Of a stretch of DNA of 64,000 nucleotides, positions 53,547-63,424 are shown piece after piece. Position numbers and translations under genes: made by a program. The stretch is taken from positions 1 to 64,000 of the forward strand of contig CANHNJ010000003.1 of the NCBI GenBank assembly GCA_947462105.1, read 5' to 3'. The notes below the pieces were generated by a model, which was not told the origin of the DNA, ran no database searches, and was given only the letters and a program-made list of their open reading frames with translations. Every line of letters begins with the position of its first letter. The first letter of the stretch is position 1. Origin of the DNA: Alphaproteobacteria bacterium (GTDB taxonomy: Bacteria > Pseudomonadota > Alphaproteobacteria > Micropepsales > Micropepsaceae).

Positions 53547-53639
53547 GCTTGCCGTTCCTGCGCCAGCAGGCATGACAAGGTTTGCAGGATCGCATGTCTG
53601 CGGCAATCGCTATGTTGCCATGCAGTTGACTCAGCGTGG

Positions 53640-53712
53640 GCTGCGGACCTATACGGGTCGCGGGCCACGCCTCCCCAACGAGGTGCTATCATTCTGGAAG
53701 GAATGAACCGCT
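53640..53712 (+). promoter_or_regulatory. Structured serC leader (candidate alphaproteobacterial serC motif)
   Basis: The leader has a 6-bp hairpin with loop CCCAAC (53668-53673 with 53680-53685), then a second perfect hairpin TCATTC...GAATGA (53689-53694 with 53701-53706) whose loop and 3' arm hold the ribosome site GGAAGG. The serC ATG follows six bases later. This resembles the serC leader RNA described for alphaproteobacteria. Opening of the second hairpin would control translation. Confidence 0.5.
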
Positions 53713-54879
53713 ATGACTGATCCTGCGCGTGCAAATGACAGACCGGCTGTGCGTCCCGCACGGCCTTTTTTTTCGTCCGGCCCCTGCGCCAAGCGGCCCG
53801 GCTGGACGCCCGAAGCGCTCAAGGGCGCGCTGGTGGGACGTTCCCACCGCTCCAAGCCCGGCAAAGCCAAGCTGAAAGACGCGATTGAACGCACCAAGGC
53901 CCTGCTGGGCGTTCCGCCGGACTATCGCTGCGCCATCGTGCCCGCCTCTGACACCGGTGCGGTGGAAATGGCGCTGTGGTCGCTCTTGGGCGCACGCCCG
54001 GTCGACCTGTTCGCCTGGGAAAGCTTTTCGGAAGACTGGGTCACCGATGCGGTGAAGCAACTGCGGTTGCAGAACGCCCGGGTGCTGAAGGCGCCCTATG
54101 GCGAACTGCCCAACCTGAACGATTATCTTCCCGGCCATGATGCGGTGTTCGTGTGGAACGGCACCACCAGCGGCGTGAAGGTGCCCAATGGCGACTGGAT
54201 TCCGCCCGATCGCAGCGGCCTGACCATCTGCGACGCCACCAGCGCTGCCTTTGCGATGGCGCTGCCCTGGGACAAGCTCGATGTCGTCACTTTTTCCTGG
54301 CAGAAAGTGCTGGGCGGCGAAGCCGCGCACGGCATGCTGATCCTGTCACCCCGCGCGGTGCAAAGGCTGGAAAGCCACACGCCGCCCTGGCCGATGCCCA
54401 AGATTTTCCGCATGACCAAGGGCGGCAAGATCGTCGAAGGCATCTTTGAGGGCGAAACCATCAACACGCCTTCGATGATCGCAGTAGAGGATTATCTCGA
54501 CGCGCTGACCTGGGCGGAAGGCATAGGTGGCTTGCCGGCGCTGATCGCTCGCTCCAACGCCAATCTCAAGGCGCTGGAGACCTGGGTCGCGGCCAGCGAC
54601 TGGGCCGGTTTCCTGGCGCAGGATCCCGCCATCCGCTCCAATACCAGCGTCTGCCTCAGCGTGGTGCATCCGCACTTCAGCACGCTCAGCGCCGAAAAGC
54701 GCGATGAGAAGTTGAAGAAGCTCACCGCCCTGCTGGACAAGGAAGGTGTCGCCCATGACATCGCGGGCTATCGCTCCGCACCGCAGGGCCTGCGCATCTG
54801 GTGCGGCGCCACGGTGGATACGGCCGATATCGAGGCCCTGACCCATTGGCTCGACTGGGCCTGGGCTCAGGTCCAGTAA
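53713..54879 (+). CDS. serC: Phosphoserine aminotransferase
   Basis: SerC makes phosphoserine from phosphohydroxypyruvate. The 388-residue protein has the long alphaproteobacterial N-terminus ([20 protein letters not shown]), [10 protein letters not shown], and [12 protein letters not shown]. The PLP lysine is in [15 protein letters not shown]. It precedes serA by 65 bp, and the two catalyse consecutive steps of serine synthesis. It is preceded by a structured leader. Confidence 0.95.
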   Translation: MTDPARANDRPAVRPARPFFSSGPCAKRPGWTPEALKGALVGRSHRSKPGKAKLKDAIERTKALLGVPPDYRCAIVPASDTGAVEMALWSLLGARPVDLFAWESFSEDWVTDAVKQLRLQNARVLKAPYGELPNLNDYLPGHDAVFVWNGTTSGVKVPNGDWIPPDRSGLTICDATSAAFAMALPWDKLDVVTFSWQKVLGGEAAHGMLILSPRAVQRLESHTPPWPMPKIFRMTKGGKIVEGIFEGETINTPSMIAVEDYLDALTWAEGIGGLPALIARSNANLKALETWVAASDWAGFLAQDPAIRSNTSVCLSVVHPHFSTLSAEKRDEKLKKLTALLDKEGVAHDIAGYRSAPQGLRIWCGATVDTADIEALTHWLDWAWAQVQ

Positions 54880-54944
54880 CGCCCCCTATCCTTTCATCTG
54901 CACGGACATCCCCGCGAACGGGAGACCATCCAATGGAGTTTTCC

Positions 54945-56537
54945 ATGCCCAAGGTTCTGATCGCCGACAAGCTTTCGCCCGCCGCCATCGCCATCTTCCA
55001 GGAACGCGGCCTCGAGTTCGACAACAAGCCCGGCATGAGCAAGGACGAGCTGCTCGCCTGTGTCTATCAGTATGACGGCATCGCCATCCGCTCGGCGACC
55101 AAGATCACCAAGGAAGTTCTGGCCAAGGCGACCAGGCTGAAAGTCGTGGGCCGCGCCGGTATCGGCGTCGACAATGTCGATATCCCCGCCGCCACCGCCG
55201 CCGGCGTCATCGTGATGAACACGCCCTTCGGCAACTCCATCACCACTGCCGAACACGCCATCTCGCTCATGCTGGCGCTGGCGCGCGAGCTTCCCGCCGC
55301 CAACGCCTCGACCCAGGCGGGCAAGTGGGAGAAGAACCGCTTCATGGGCGTGGAGATCACCGGAAAAGTGCTGGGCCTGATCGGCGCCGGCAATATCGGC
55401 AGCATCGTCGCCGACCGCGCGCGCGGCCTGAAGATGCGGGTCGTCGCTTTTGATCCCTACCTGTCGCCGGAGCGGGCGGTGGAGCTGGGGGTGGAGAAGG
55501 TCGAGCTGAACGAGCTGCTGGCCCGTGCCGATTTCATCACCCTGCATGTGCCGCTGACGGCGGAGACGAAGAATGTGCTGTCTGCCGACGCCCTTGCGAA
55601 AACCAAGAAGGGCGTGCGCATCATCAACTGCGCCCGTGGCGGGCTGGTGGATGAGTTCGCGCTGAAGGCAGCGCTGGACAGCGGCCATGTCGCCGGCGCG
55701 GCGCTGGATGTGTTCGAGACCGAGCCCGCCACGCAGAATATCCTGTTCGGTAGCGACAAGCTGGTGGCGACGCCGCATCTGGGCGCGTCCACCAGCGAAG
55801 CGCAGGAGAATGTGGCGCTGCAGGTGGCCGAACAGATCAGCGATTACCTGCTGACCGGCGCGGTGGTGAATGCGCTCAACATGCCGTCCATCTCGGCGGC
55901 GGAAGCCACCAAGGTGAAGCCCTGGATAAACCTGGCCGAGAAGCTGGGCTCCTTTGCGGGACAGCTCACCGGCACCAGCCTGACGGCGGTGGAGATCGTC
56001 TATGAAGGCACGCCCAGCGCGCTCAACACCAAGGCGATGACACAGGCGGCGATCGCGGGCCTGCTGCAGCCGATGCTGACCGGCGTGAACATGGTCAATG
56101 CCCCGGTGATCGCCAAGGAACGCGGCGTGCGCGTCAGCGAGACGCGGCGCGACGCGCAAGGCATCTATGAAGGCTATATCAAGATCGTGGTCACAATGGC
56201 TGGCGCGAATGGCGAAGAGACGACGCGGCGCGTGGCCGGCACGGTCTTCTCCGATGGACGACCGCGCCTGATCCAGATCAAGGACATCGACCTGGATTCT
56301 GAGTTCGCAGCCCACATGCTCTATGTGGTGAACGAGGACAAGCCGGGCTTCATCGGCCGGCTGGGCACGCTCCTGGGCGACAACGCCGTCAATATCGCCA
56401 ACTTCACGCTGGGCCGCAGCGCGCCCGGACAGGATGCGATCTGCCTGGTGGAAGTGGATGGCAAGGTGGATGACGCGCTGCTCGCCAAGATCGGCAAGCT
56501 GCCGGCGGTGCGCATGGCGCGCGAACTGAATTTTTAA
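54945..56537 (+). CDS. serA: D-3-phosphoglycerate dehydrogenase
   Basis: SerA oxidises 3-phosphoglycerate to phosphohydroxypyruvate. The 530-residue long-form protein has the N-terminal PKVLIADKLS, GRAGIGVDNVDI, the NAD motif LGLIGAGNIGS, HVPLTAETKN, the catalytic His in TPHLGASTSEAQ, the intervening domain and a C-terminal ACT domain (LYVVNEDKPGFIGRLG) for serine feedback. An ATG four codons earlier (54933, after GGGAG) could also start it. Confidence 0.96.
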   Translation: MPKVLIADKLSPAAIAIFQERGLEFDNKPGMSKDELLACVYQYDGIAIRSATKITKEVLAKATRLKVVGRAGIGVDNVDIPAATAAGVIVMNTPFGNSITTAEHAISLMLALARELPAANASTQAGKWEKNRFMGVEITGKVLGLIGAGNIGSIVADRARGLKMRVVAFDPYLSPERAVELGVEKVELNELLARADFITLHVPLTAETKNVLSADALAKTKKGVRIINCARGGLVDEFALKAALDSGHVAGAALDVFETEPATQNILFGSDKLVATPHLGASTSEAQENVALQVAEQISDYLLTGAVVNALNMPSISAAEATKVKPWINLAEKLGSFAGQLTGTSLTAVEIVYEGTPSALNTKAMTQAAIAGLLQPMLTGVNMVNAPVIAKERGVRVSETRRDAQGIYEGYIKIVVTMAGANGEETTRRVAGTVFSDGRPRLIQIKDIDLDSEFAAHMLYVVNEDKPGFIGRLGTLLGDNAVNIANFTLGRSAPGQDAICLVEVDGKVDDALLAKIGKLPAVRMARELNF

Positions 56538-56602
56538 TGACCCCCATCCGTCGCAAATCGGATGCTGCAGGCCGCGCCCAAATGGCCCGTTCGTAAGCGA
56601 CG

Positions 56603-56947
56603 TTAAGACTTGTTCCGCAGGGCTTCGTGGTGGCGGATCACTTCCTTCACCACGAAGTTGAAGAACTTCTCGGCAAAGTCCGGGTCCAGCTTGGCGTCCT
56701 GGGCAAGGCGGCGCAGGCGGGCAATCTGGGCCTGCTCGCGAGCCGGATCGGCTGCCGGAAGTTTGTGCAGTGCCTTGTGGACCCCTACAGCTTGCGTGCA
56801 CTTGAAGCGCTCCGCCAACAAGTGGATCAGCGCCGCATCGAGATTGTCGACGCTATTTCGCAGTCGCAGCAGTTCCGGGTCGCTCACAGGGGGCTCACTG
56901 TTGGTACGCGGGCTCTCATACGCTGAAGGAACGGGCACGCCAAGCAC
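56603..56947 (-). CDS. Chorismate mutase (AroQ class)
   Basis: This small helical enzyme converts chorismate to prephenate for Phe/Tyr synthesis. The protein shows the AroQ pattern: LLRLRNSVDNLDAALIHLLAERF, then VGVHKALHKLPAADPAREQAQIARL, and FFNFVVKEVIRHHEAL. The first 20 residues are not conserved and the true start may be later. It stands alone rather than fused to prephenate dehydratase. Confidence 0.9.
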   Translation of the reverse strand: MLGVPVPSAYESPRTNSEPPVSDPELLRLRNSVDNLDAALIHLLAERFKCTQAVGVHKALHKLPAADPAREQAQIARLRRLAQDAKLDPDFAEKFFNFVVKEVIRHHEALRNKS

Positions 56948-57079
56948 CGCCTAAATTTGCGCTTATCGTAAATATCCGTGTCCTGAACAGGGACTCAGGT
57001 CCGAAAGCCTGTCTATAGTTGGGCCGTGGGTATGGGGGCTCGCGCAATTTCCGGAAAACGGAAAGGCGAGTTTGGGGAC

Positions 57080-57809
57080 ATGACGAAGCGCATTCGCAGG
57101 GGTCTTTCCTTTCTGGCCGTGCTGGGCCTGTGTGCCGGCCTTTCTGGCTGTGCCACGGTACCGGACGAGCCGATGGATCCGCTCGAGGGGCTCAACCGCG
57201 TCGTCTTTGATTTCAACCAGCGGCTGGATCGCAACGCCGACCTGCCCGCCGCCACCTATTATGCCGAGACCGTGCCCGATCCGGTGCGCACCCGCGTCCA
57301 CAATGTGCTGGCCAATCTCTCCAGCCCGGTGACCGCAGCCAATTACCTGCTGCAGGGCGAAGTCTCCTATGCCGGTGAAGCGGCAGGCCGCTTCCTGGTC
57401 AACAGCACCTTCGGCCTGGTCGGCCTTTTCGATGTCGCAAGCGACTGGGGCATGCCCCATCGCAACCGCGACATGGGTCTGACACTGGGCACCTATGGCG
57501 TGCCCGAAGGCCCCTATCTGGTGATCCCATTCGGCGGCTCGTCCGCGCTGCGCGACCTGGCCGGTTCGTATGTCGATGGCTACTTCTCGCCGCTGCGCTA
57601 TGTCGGCCGCTATGAAGGCCGCCCTTATGTTGGCTTGCTCAAGAATGTGATCGGTACCGTCGATACGCGCGCGCAATCTCGACGCTTATCGCGAGATCGA
57701 GCGCAACTCGGTGGACTATTACGCCACCATGCGTTCGCGCTATCTGCAGCGCCGGGCGCAGCTGATCGAGCAGAAGGAAGTCATGACGGCGGAATTGCCG
57801 GACTTCTAG
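57080..57809 (+). CDS. mlaA: MlaA/VacJ-family outer-membrane lipoprotein, frameshifted near its 3' end
   Basis: MlaA removes phospholipids from the outer leaflet of the outer membrane. The protein has a lipobox LSGC, DPLEGLNRVVFDFNQRLDR, SSPVTAANYLLQG, FLVNSTFGLVGLFDVASDWG, and TYGVPEGPYLVIPFGGSSALRD. After VDTRA, near 57664-57675, the normal ending (NLDAYREIERNSVDYYATM and RSRYLQRRAQLIEQKEVM) continues in another frame to a stop at 57809. As written the frame instead runs to 57847 with unrelated sequence. One GC dinucleotide is missing from a short (CG)n run. This is either a sequence error or slippage. Confidence 0.88.
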
Positions 57810-57916
57810 CGTTCTCGAATTTGGGCGATTCCGAGGCAAGCACCTGATTTCTGGACAGAAACCGGCTTTGCGGCGATAAAGGCGGCCGTTTCCGCCAACC
57901 CCCGCGTTACCCACCC

Positions 57917-60523
57917 ATGTCCATCATCCAGCGCCTTGTCGCCGCCTGCTGCCGCCATGCCATCGCGGTGACGATGTTGTGCGCCGCCCTGTCGGCGGGC
58001 GCCTATATGCTGGTGGCGAACAATTTCGCCATGAACACGGACTCTTCGCAGCTCATCAATGCCGAGGTGGCATGGCGCATGCGGCAGGCCCAGTATGACG
58101 CCACCTTTCCCGGCGGCACCAACCTGATCCTGGTGGTGATCGACGCCAAGACCCCGGAACTGGCGGAATCCGCCGCCGCCCGTCTCACCACCCGCCTGCA
58201 GGCACGGCCCGAACTCTTCACCAGCGTGCGCCGCCCCGATGGCGGCGCCTTCTTCAACCAGAACGGCTTGCTCTTCCTGTCCGAAAAGGAAGTGCAGGAC
58301 ACGACGGCGCAGCTCATCAAGGCGCAGCCATTTCTCGGGCCGCTGGCTTCCGATCCGTCGTTGCGCGGCCTGATGGGAAGCCTGGACACGGTAATGCTGG
58401 GTATCGGCGCGGGCGCAGCAACGTTGGCCGACATCGACGCGCCGATGAAAAGCCTGGCCCCGGTGTTCGAGGATGCCGCCAAGGGCCAGGTCAATTATCT
58501 CTCCTGGCGCGCGCTGATCACCGGCGCGCCGCCGAAGCCGGAAGAGATCCGCCGCTTCATCACCGTGCAGCCGGTGCTGGACTTCTCCGCCCTGCAACCC
58601 GGCCAGCACGCCAGCGACACCATCCGCGCCGAGGCGCGGGGCCTGGGGATCGATCCCGCCCATGGCGTCACCGTGCGCCTGACTGGCGACGTGCCCATGT
58701 CGGACGAGGAATTCGCCACCCTGGCCGACCGCGCCGAACTGATGGTGGCGGCGACCCTGGCGGGCGTTCTGCTGCTGTTATGGCTGGCGCTGCGCTCGGT
58801 CCGGCTGATGGCCGCCATCCTGGTGACACTGTTCGCCGGCCTGATCATCACCATGGCGGCGGGCCTCCTGGCCGTCGGCGTCTTCAACATCATCTCCATC
58901 GCCTTCATCGCGCTCTTTGTCGGGCTGGGCGTGGATTTCGGCATCCAGTTCTCGGTGCGCTACCGTCACGAAAGACTGCACACCAAGGATCTGAACCATG
59001 CCTTGTCCTGCACCGGCGCAGCGCTGGGCGCGCCGCTGGCGCTGGCGGCGGGCGCAACGGCCGCCGGGTTCTTCTCGTTCCTGCCCACCACCTATACCGG
59101 CGTCGCGGAGCTGGGCATGGTGGCGGGCATCGGCATGATTGTCGCCTTCCTGCTGTCGGTGACGCTGCTGCCCGCGCTGATCAAGTTGTTGAAGCCCCGC
59201 GCCGAAGGCGAGGAAGTGGGCTTTGCGTGGATGGCGCCCGCCGATCATTTCGTGACGCATAATCGCCGCGCCATCGTCATCGGCGCCGGCGTGCTGGGCC
59301 TGGTCTGCCTGGGCCTGATGGTGTTCGTGCGCTTCGATTCCGATCCGCTCAACCTGCGTAGTCCCAACGTAGAGTCGGTCTCGACCCTGCGCGACCTGAT
59401 GAAGTCGCCCATCACTTCGCCCAACACCATCGACATCGCCGCGCCGTCGCTGGCGCAGGCCGACAGGCTGGCGGAAAAGGTCGGTGCGGTCCCGGAAGTG
59501 GGCCAGACCATCACCCTTTCCAGCTTCATTCCCGCCGACCAGGCCAAGAAGCTGGCGCTGATCGCCGACGCCAACAACCTGATCGGCGTCACCATCGCGC
59601 CCTTCGAGGTGATGGAAGCGCCGACGGATGCCGAGGTCGTGACCGCGCTGAGCAATACTGCGGCCAAGCTGCGCGCCGCCGCCACGGGAAATAATGGCCC
59701 AGCGCAGAATGCCCGGCGCCTCGCCGCCGCACTGGACGCCGTGGTGAAAGGCGGCGCGCCGGCGCGGGCCCGCGCCACCGAAGCGCTGGTGCCCGGCCTC
59801 AAGACCATGCTGGACCAGGTGGCGACCTCGCTGCAGGCGCAGGAAGTCACGACCGAAAGCATGCCACCGGAAATGCGCCGCGACTGGGTCGCACCCAACG
59901 GCACCGCCCGCATCCAGGCTTCGCCCAAGGATACGTCGAACTCGCCGGAATCGGTGCTGGCCTTCACCAGCGCGGTGCGGGTGGTGGCGCCCAATGCCAC
60001 CGGCGCGCCGATCTCGATCTATGAGTCCGGCAAGACCATTGTCGGCGCCTTCCTTGAGGCGGGCGTGCTCAGCTTCATCGCCATCATCATCCTGCTCTTC
60101 ATCACGCTGCGCCGCACCTTCGACGTACTGATGACGCTGTTGCCGCTGGTCCTGACCGGCTTGCTGACGCTGGCGACCTGCGTCGTGATCGGCCAGAAAC
60201 TCAACTTCGCCAATATCATCGCGCTGCCGCTGCTGCTGGGCATCGGCGTCGCCTTCAACATCTATTTCGTGGTCGCCTGGCGCGCGGGCGCGAAGAACCT
60301 GCTGCAGTCCAGCCTGACCCGCGCCGTGATGTTCAGCGCCGCCACCACCGCCACCGGTTTTGGCCCGCTCTGGCTGTCGATCCATCCCGGCACTTCCAGC
60401 ATGGGCGAGTTGTTACTGATCTCGTTGTTCTGGACGCTGATGACGACTTTGTTTTTATCACCTGCACTTCTGGGCCCGCCGCCCAAAAAGAAGGATCAGG
60501 TGGATGCCGCGCTCATTCACTGA
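57917..60523 (+). CDS. hpnN: Hopanoid-associated RND transporter HpnN
   Basis: The 868-residue inner-membrane protein has the RND layout of two repeats, each with a first helix, a large periplasmic loop and a group of five helices (VAATLAGVLLLLWLALRSVR onward, and IAIIILLFITLRRTFDVLMT onward). It contains the motif FVGLGVDFGIQFSVRY. The family moves hopanoids toward the outer membrane. The presence of hpnH at the window end supports this role. It lies about 110 bp after mlaA and ends at a strong terminator. Confidence 0.92.
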   Translation: MSIIQRLVAACCRHAIAVTMLCAALSAGAYMLVANNFAMNTDSSQLINAEVAWRMRQAQYDATFPGGTNLILVVIDAKTPELAESAAARLTTRLQARPELFTSVRRPDGGAFFNQNGLLFLSEKEVQDTTAQLIKAQPFLGPLASDPSLRGLMGSLDTVMLGIGAGAATLADIDAPMKSLAPVFEDAAKGQVNYLSWRALITGAPPKPEEIRRFITVQPVLDFSALQPGQHASDTIRAEARGLGIDPAHGVTVRLTGDVPMSDEEFATLADRAELMVAATLAGVLLLLWLALRSVRLMAAILVTLFAGLIITMAAGLLAVGVFNIISIAFIALFVGLGVDFGIQFSVRYRHERLHTKDLNHALSCTGAALGAPLALAAGATAAGFFSFLPTTYTGVAELGMVAGIGMIVAFLLSVTLLPALIKLLKPRAEGEEVGFAWMAPADHFVTHNRRAIVIGAGVLGLVCLGLMVFVRFDSDPLNLRSPNVESVSTLRDLMKSPITSPNTIDIAAPSLAQADRLAEKVGAVPEVGQTITLSSFIPADQAKKLALIADANNLIGVTIAPFEVMEAPTDAEVVTALSNTAAKLRAAATGNNGPAQNARRLAAALDAVVKGGAPARARATEALVPGLKTMLDQVATSLQAQEVTTESMPPEMRRDWVAPNGTARIQASPKDTSNSPESVLAFTSAVRVVAPNATGAPISIYESGKTIVGAFLEAGVLSFIAIIILLFITLRRTFDVLMTLLPLVLTGLLTLATCVVIGQKLNFANIIALPLLLGIGVAFNIYFVVAWRAGAKNLLQSSLTRAVMFSAATTATGFGPLWLSIHPGTSSMGELLLISLFWTLMTTLFLSPALLGPPPKKKDQVDAALIH

Positions 60524-60547
60524 GCGCTAGGGCTAGACTAGAGATAA

Positions 60548-60573
60548 AAAAAGGCGCCCGAAGGCGCCTTTTT
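60548..60573. terminator. Bidirectional terminator between hpnN and the MlaC-like gene
   Basis: A perfect 11-bp stem (60548-60558 with 60563-60573), CGAA loop, with A-rich and T-rich arms, lies between two convergent genes. Confidence 0.9.
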
Positions 60574-60575
60574 CT

Positions 60576-61190
60576 TTAACTCAACTCCTGATCGGCGAGC
60601 GCGTTCAGCCGCTTTGCCAAACCTTGCGGCCCGGCAGAGGCCAGCGTCGAAGCAAAGTCTGAACGCTTCTGCGCCATCTGGCTGATATTGCCGTTGAGGA
60701 AGATGTCGAACACCTTCCAGTCGCCATTCACCTGCCGCATGCGATAGTTGAAGGGGATGCTCTCCTTGCCCGACACCAGCTTGCTGCGGATCAGCTTTTC
60801 CGCGCCGCGCGGCACGGCGGTGGGATCGACGGTAAAAACCTCGCCGCCGAACTTGTCAAAATTCTTGACGTAATTGGCGACCGTCATGCGCTCGAACGCA
60901 TCGGTCAGCGCCTTCTGGTCGCCCGCCGACAGCGAGGCCCAGGTCGGGCCCACCGCCACCGCCGTCATGCCGGGCAGGTCGAAAGCCTTGGCCACAGCCG
61001 GGCGGAACAGGTCGTAGCGCGGCTTGGCAGCGCCACCCTTCTTCATCTGCGCCACCAGCGCATCATAGAAACCCTGCACCACCTGCGCGGCAGGATCGAC
61101 CTGGGCGAAGGCGCTTCCCGGCAGCGCCAAAGAACCAATAACAGCGGCGGCAGTCAGGAGCAGGGTCTGGCGGCGGGTCAGAGCGGTCAT
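60576..61190 (-). CDS. MlaC/Ttg2D-family periplasmic lipid-binding protein (HpnM-like)
   Basis: The 204-residue protein has a signal peptide (RRQTLLLTAAAVIGSLALPG, cleavage after AFA) and the MlaC core: VVQGFYDALVAQMKKG, FDLPGMTAVAVGPTWASLS, DAFERMTVANYVKNFDKFGGEVF and a C-terminal YRMRQVNGDWKVFDIFLNGN. The family carries lipids across the periplasm. Next to hpnN it is probably HpnM, the hopanoid-linked member. ATG 61190 follows GAGG by nine bases. Confidence 0.88.
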   Translation of the reverse strand: MTALTRRQTLLLTAAAVIGSLALPGSAFAQVDPAAQVVQGFYDALVAQMKKGGAAKPRYDLFRPAVAKAFDLPGMTAVAVGPTWASLSAGDQKALTDAFERMTVANYVKNFDKFGGEVFTVDPTAVPRGAEKLIRSKLVSGKESIPFNYRMRQVNGDWKVFDIFLNGNISQMAQKRSDFASTLASAGPQGLAKRLNALADQELS

Positions 61191-61302
61191 GGGATCAACC
61201 TCGGAACTCTTCGATGAAACGCGCAACGGGGTAAAAGTGCTACGGAAATCCGGCTTTTTTCAGCAGTAAACGTAAAGCGAACCATGTGAGCTTGACGTAG
61301 CG

Positions 61303-61336
61303 GCTGTCCCCGCGAAAGCGGGGACCCAGCTTTTTA
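61303..61336. repeat. Dispersed palindromic repeat, family B, copy 2
   Basis: An 8-bp stem (61306-61313 with 61318-61325) with GAAA loop is followed by CCAGCTTTTT. It matches the reverse complement of 20504-20537, and two stem positions differ in both arms in a compensating way. It lies at the end of ispA. Confidence 0.7.
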
Positions 61337-62248
61337 AGACTCCCGGTCCAGAAGGTAAAAGGGCAGCGCCACCAACTGGGGGGCGCGGGCAGCATGGGGG
61401 CCTAGCGCGTCCACGGCGGCCTGGGCCCGGCGCAGGGCTTCGGCGCGGGCGCCCTCGATTCCCAGCAGGGTCACCAGCGTCTGCTTGCCGGCATCGGCAT
61501 CCTTGCCCACCGCCTTGCCGGTCTTCTCGGCGGTGGATGTGACGTCCAGCAGATCGTCGGTGATCTGGAAGACCACACCCATCTCCTCGGCATAGGCCTT
61601 GAGGCGGGCACGGTCTTCCGCCGAGGCCTCGCCCAGAATGGGACCTACCTCGCAGGAAAACTCGAAAAGCTGACCGGTCTTCTTGCGCTGCAGCTCGATC
61701 ACGTCGGCGATGCCGAAGCTCTCGTCCGCCAGCATGTCGATGATCTGGCCGCCGATCATGCCGACATGGCCGGATGCCTCAGCAAGCCGCAAAACAAGGG
61801 CGGAACGCACTTCCGCATTGGCATGGGTCTGCTGCCCGGCCAGGAATTCGAAGGCGATGGTCAGCAGCGCATCGCCCGCCAGCACCGCCGTCATCTCGTC
61901 AAAGGCGATGTGGGTGGTGGGGCGGCCACGGCGCAGATCATCGTCATCCATGCAGGGCAGATCGTCATGTACCAGCGAATAGGTGTGCAGCGCCTCGATG
62001 GCGGCGCCGACACGCAGGGCACGGGCATCCGGCACGCCGAACAGCCGCGCCGCCTGCAGCACCAGGAAGGGGCGCAGGCGCTTGCCGCCCGCCTGGATGG
62101 CGTAGCGCATCGCCTCTTGAACACGGGCCTGCTTGCCGTGCGGCGGCGGCAGCATCGCGTCCAGCGCGGCATCGACCAGCCCCGCCGATTCGGCGATGGC
62201 GGCCTTGAGGGATTGGGCGTCGTAGGTGCGCGCGGTCGCGGTGGCCAA
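61334..62248 (-). CDS. ispA: Farnesyl-diphosphate synthase (short-chain polyprenyl synthase)
   Basis: The 304-residue enzyme condenses IPP with DMAPP or GPP. It has AGGKRLRPFLVLQ, the first Asp-rich motif DDLPCMDDDDLRRG, GMIGGQIIDM, KKTGQLFEFS and the second motif ITDDLLDVTS. The CM insert in the first motif is typical of bacterial FPP synthase. Squalene and then hopanoid synthesis use the product, matching hpnN and hpnH nearby. Confidence 0.94.
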   Translation of the reverse strand: MATATARTYDAQSLKAAIAESAGLVDAALDAMLPPPHGKQARVQEAMRYAIQAGGKRLRPFLVLQAARLFGVPDARALRVGAAIEALHTYSLVHDDLPCMDDDDLRRGRPTTHIAFDEMTAVLAGDALLTIAFEFLAGQQTHANAEVRSALVLRLAEASGHVGMIGGQIIDMLADESFGIADVIELQRKKTGQLFEFSCEVGPILGEASAEDRARLKAYAEEMGVVFQITDDLLDVTSTAEKTGKAVGKDADAGKQTLVTLLGIEGARAEALRRAQAAVDALGPHAARAPQLVALPFYLLDRES

Positions 62249-62498
62249 GATTTGGGTCCAATTCTGGTAGATGGCCGGTTTGCCCCAAAACCAGCTTGCA
62301 GGCCGCTTTTAGCCCTTAAGGCCGCAAATCCGCCAGTCCCCAGGCCGCTTTCCGGCTAACCCCTTTGTGCAACGCGGCTATTCGGCAACAGAGTTGGGTA
62401 GGTAAAGGGTTGCGGGCGCCCCCCCAAATGCGGGACAATGCTGCAATGCGATCAGCCCGGTTCGGGCTGCCCCTCCAAGCGCCAGTACCGGGAGCGTC

Positions 62499-63422
62499 AT
62501 GCGCGTTATTCTTGCCCAGCCACGCGGCTTTTGCGCCGGCGTCGTCCGCGCCATCGATATCGTCGAAAAGGCGCTCGATAAGTACGGCCAGCCCGTCTAT
62601 GTGCGCCACGAGATCGTGCACAACAAGCATGTGGTGGAGTCGCTGAAGAACAAGGGGGCCCGCTTCGTCGAGGAACTGGACGAAGTGCCCGAAGGCGCTG
62701 TCACCGTCTTCTCCGCCCATGGCGTGCCGCTGTCGGTGGTCAACACCGCCAAGGACCGTGGCCTGCCGGTGCTGGACGCGACCTGCCCGCTGGTTTCCAA
62801 GGTGCACAACCAGGGCAAGCGTTATGTCGCCCACGGCCGCACCCTCATCCTCATCGGCCATGCCGGTCATCCCGAGGTCGAAGGCACCATGGGCCAGGTC
62901 GGCGCGCCGGTGACGCTGGTCCAGGACGAGGCCGAGGTCGACGCCCTGATCATTCCCACCGACACGCCGGTCGCCTACATCACCCAGACCACGCTTTCGA
63001 TCGATGACACCAAGGGTATCATCGCCAAGTTGAAGGCGCGTTTCACCGACATTGTCGGCCCGGAAACCAGCGACATCTGTTACGCCACCCAGAACCGACA
63101 GACATCGGTGCGCGAACTGGCCATGCTGGCCGACGTGATCCTGGTGGTGGGGGCGGCGAATTCCTCGAACTCCAATCGCCTGCGCGAAATCGGCATCGAG
63201 GAAGGCCTGCCTTCCTACCTGATCAATGACGGCAGCGAGCTCAAGCCCGAATGGGTCAAGGGCAAGAAGGTCGTGGGCCTGACCGCCGGTGCGTCGGCCC
63301 CTGAAGAACTGGTGCGGCACGTGATCGAAGCGCTGGAGCGCATCGAACCCGTCACCGTCGAAACCATGGACGGCAAGAAGGAACATATCGAGTTCCGTCT
63401 GCCTGCCGAACTGAGGGCTTAA
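62499..63422 (+). CDS. ispH: 4-hydroxy-3-methylbut-2-enyl-diphosphate reductase
   Basis: IspH makes IPP and DMAPP in the last step of the MEP pathway. The 307-residue protein has its three iron-sulfur cysteines in [11 protein letters not shown] (Cys12), [11 protein letters not shown] and [11 protein letters not shown]. It also has HEIVHN and [12 protein letters not shown]. The hpnH gene starts three bases after its stop, giving an isoprenoid-hopanoid operon. Confidence 0.96.
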   Translation: MRVILAQPRGFCAGVVRAIDIVEKALDKYGQPVYVRHEIVHNKHVVESLKNKGARFVEELDEVPEGAVTVFSAHGVPLSVVNTAKDRGLPVLDATCPLVSKVHNQGKRYVAHGRTLILIGHAGHPEVEGTMGQVGAPVTLVQDEAEVDALIIPTDTPVAYITQTTLSIDDTKGIIAKLKARFTDIVGPETSDICYATQNRQTSVRELAMLADVILVVGAANSSNSNRLREIGIEEGLPSYLINDGSELKPEWVKGKKVVGLTAGASAPEELVRHVIEALERIEPVTVETMDGKKEHIEFRLPAELRA

Positions 63423-63424
63423 GA

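Noticed and set aside
54894-56801. Minus-strand frame of 635 codons opposite serA
   Set aside because: It is an antisense shadow of serA and chorismate mutase with low-complexity composition.
58778-60385. Minus-strand frame of 535 codons opposite hpnN
   Set aside because: It is an antisense shadow; the sense strand encodes a clear RND protein.
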